Assembly: GCA_026991055.1 (NCBI GenBank) | Contig: JALXCE010000205.1 | Span: forward strand, 1 to 5,505 | DNA length: 5,505 nt | Direction of reading: 5' to 3' | Origin: Caldifarciminota bacterium | GTDB taxonomy: Bacteria; Hydrothermota; Hydrothermia; B15-G9; WFZT01 | Part shown: positions 4,640 through 5,505 of the stretch, piece after piece | Position numbering within the stretch: the stretch's first letter is position 1 | Layout: every line of letters begins with the position of its first letter | The notes under the pieces: model-generated | Told to the model about the DNA's origin: nothing | The model's input: the letters and a program-made list of their open reading frames with translations, nothing else | The model's database searches: none | Made by a program: the position numbers and the translations under genes

Positions 4640-5505
4640 ATGAAATGTAAGATTTGCGGAAAGGAAGCCATAGTTAAACTAAGGTCATACAACCTCGCCC
4701 TCTGTCGCGAACACTATATTGAATTTGTCAAAAGAAGAGTGGAGAAGGGTATCAAAAAGTTCAAAATGGTTCGAAAAGATGAGCGGATACTGGTCGCAGT
4801 GTCTGGAGGGAAGGATTCCATAGTCCTATGGCATGTTTTAAACGAGCTCGGCTACAACACAACAGGGTATTTCCTAAATCTCGGAATCCCCGAATTTTCA
4901 GATAAATCTCAGGAAGTTGCCCAAAAATTTGCCGATATGTTTGGACTCACACTAAAAGTTGAGTATTTAAGAGATGTTCTGGGTGTTGGCATTCCAGAGT
5001 TATCAAAAATTTCAAGAGGTAAACCCTGTTCGCTCTGTGGTATGATAAAAAGATATCTGATCAATCGGGCAGGTCTTGAGTTCGACGCCGTAGCCACAGG
5101 TCATAACCTTGATGATGAATCTTCCGTACTTTTTGGGAATATCTTGCACTGGCAGACCGAGTATCTCGAACGGCAGTATCCGGTTTTACCCCGGGACCGC
5201 ACACTTGCAAGGAAGATCAAGCCCCTGATTTTACTTACAAACTACGAGATTAAGCTGTATGCTGAGGTTCTCGACTTACCTCATATCGTGGATAAATGCC
5301 CATTCTCCGGTGGAGCTACTACACATTTTTACAAAGGCATTCTTGAGACTATCGAAAATGAGATGCCGGGAACCAAGATCAGGTTTTTATTGGGATTTTT
5401 TGAAAATAAGGCAGGGTTTAAGGTGCCGCAAACGCGGCACCTTAAACCCTGCAAAAAATGTGGCTATCTAACTACTGCAGAAGTCTGCTCCTTCTGCAGA
5501 CTTAA
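4640..5505 (+). CDS. ttuA: tRNA-5-methyluridine(54) 2-sulfurtransferase TtuA (3' end cut by window)
   Basis: This is an open frame of 288 codons with no stop before the edge. TtuA adenylates and thiolates ribothymidine-54 of tRNA, using sulfur from the carrier TtuB, and this stabilises tRNA at high temperature. All parts are visible: an N-terminal zinc finger (Cys3, Cys6, Cys22, His25), the ATP-binding PP-loop SGGKDS (55-60), the cluster Cys130 and Cys133 plus Cys220 that hold the [4Fe-4S] in TtuA, TGHNLDDE (153-160), and a C-terminal zinc ribbon (Cys271, Cys274, Cys283, Cys286). The Cys spacing and the recalled Thermus thermophilus sequence favour TtuA over TtcA (no zinc fingers) and over the related Ncs6/CTU1. 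Only the last few residues should be missing. A perfect 19-bp palindrome lies inside the frame just before the second ribbon. Confidence 0.92.
   Translation, partial: MKCKICGKEAIVKLRSYNLALCREHYIEFVKRRVEKGIKKFKMVRKDERILVAVSGGKDSIVLWHVLNELGYNTTGYFLNLGIPEFSDKSQEVAQKFADMFGLTLKVEYLRDVLGVGIPELSKISRGKPCSLCGMIKRYLINRAGLEFDAVATGHNLDDESSVLFGNILHWQTEYLERQYPVLPRDRTLARKIKPLILLTNYEIKLYAEVLDLPHIVDKCPFSGGATTHFYKGILETIENEMPGTKIRFLLGFFENKAGFKVPQTRHLKPCKKCGYLTTAEVCSFCRL
5411..5452. repeat. Perfect 19-bp inverted repeat inside ttuA
   Basis: Bases 5411-5429 (GCAGGGTTTAAGGTGCCGC) are the exact reverse complement of 5434-5452, with loop AAAC. The 42 bp are exactly 14 codons in the ttuA frame (residues 258-271) and end on the codon for Cys271, the first ligand of the zinc ribbon. 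It lies in the linker between the catalytic domain and the ribbon. Its sequence does not match the CCCTCACC-type repeats upstream. The RNA hairpin would be very stable. Confidence 0.9.
5475..5503. repeat. Two overlapping, mutually exclusive hairpins at the end of ttuA
   Basis: CTGCAGAAG (5475-5483) is the exact reverse complement of CTTCTGCAG (5491-5499), a 9-bp stem with a 7-nt loop. AAGTCTGC (5481-5488) is the exact reverse complement of GCAGACTT (5496-5503), an 8-bp stem, also with a 7-nt loop. They share bases and cannot form together. Both are in coding DNA for the zinc ribbon. Confidence 0.6.

Overview
The window holds seven protein-coding genes, about 700 bp of repeat-rich intergenic DNA, and no RNA genes that I can recognise. 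It reads as the chromosome of a bacterium. Sigma-70-type -10 boxes, Shine-Dalgarno sites and overlapping operon genes are all visible. The clearest clue to lifestyle is ttuA. Its product puts sulfur on tRNA ribothymidine-54, a modification that is mainly a trait of thermophiles. With archease, a Cys-less PTPS-III-type enzyme and FolE2 alongside, a thermophilic and probably uncultivated lineage is plausible, but I cannot name the phylum.

Layout. (1) 13-1388, plus strand: a good promoter and Shine-Dalgarno site lead into a two-gene unit, a small four-helix membrane protein (phage-holin-4_2/YvlD-like) and a patatin-like phospholipase, joined by an ATGA overlap. (2) 1375-2382, minus strand: a secreted CapA-type metallophosphoesterase-fold protein whose 3' end overlaps the patatin gene by 14 bp. 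(3) 2383-2399: a 17-bp divergent gap with overlapping -10 boxes on opposite strands, both placed for leaderless mRNAs. (4) 2400-3939, plus strand: a tightly overlapped operon of archease, a PTPS/QueD-family enzyme and folE2. (5) 3940-4639: noncoding DNA with at least five degenerate palindromic units (CCCTCACCCCGACCCTC-type). Four of them form two inverted pairs about 340 bp apart, like REPIN/BIME elements. (6) 4640-5505, plus strand: ttuA, complete to its second zinc ribbon but cut by the window edge.

How the genes fit together. FolE2 makes 7,8-dihydroneopterin triphosphate from GTP. The neighbouring PTPS homologue lacks the usual catalytic Cys and carries ExxHGH, the PTPS-III signature, so it probably makes 6-hydroxymethyl-7,8-dihydropterin and replaces FolB in folate synthesis. 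Archease, normally the partner of the RtcB RNA ligase, is coupled to these two pterin genes instead. The oddest single signal is a perfect 19-bp inverted repeat with a 4-nt loop inside the ttuA reading frame, ending exactly at the first Cys of its C-terminal zinc ribbon. I found no CRISPR array, transposase, prophage or obvious defence system.
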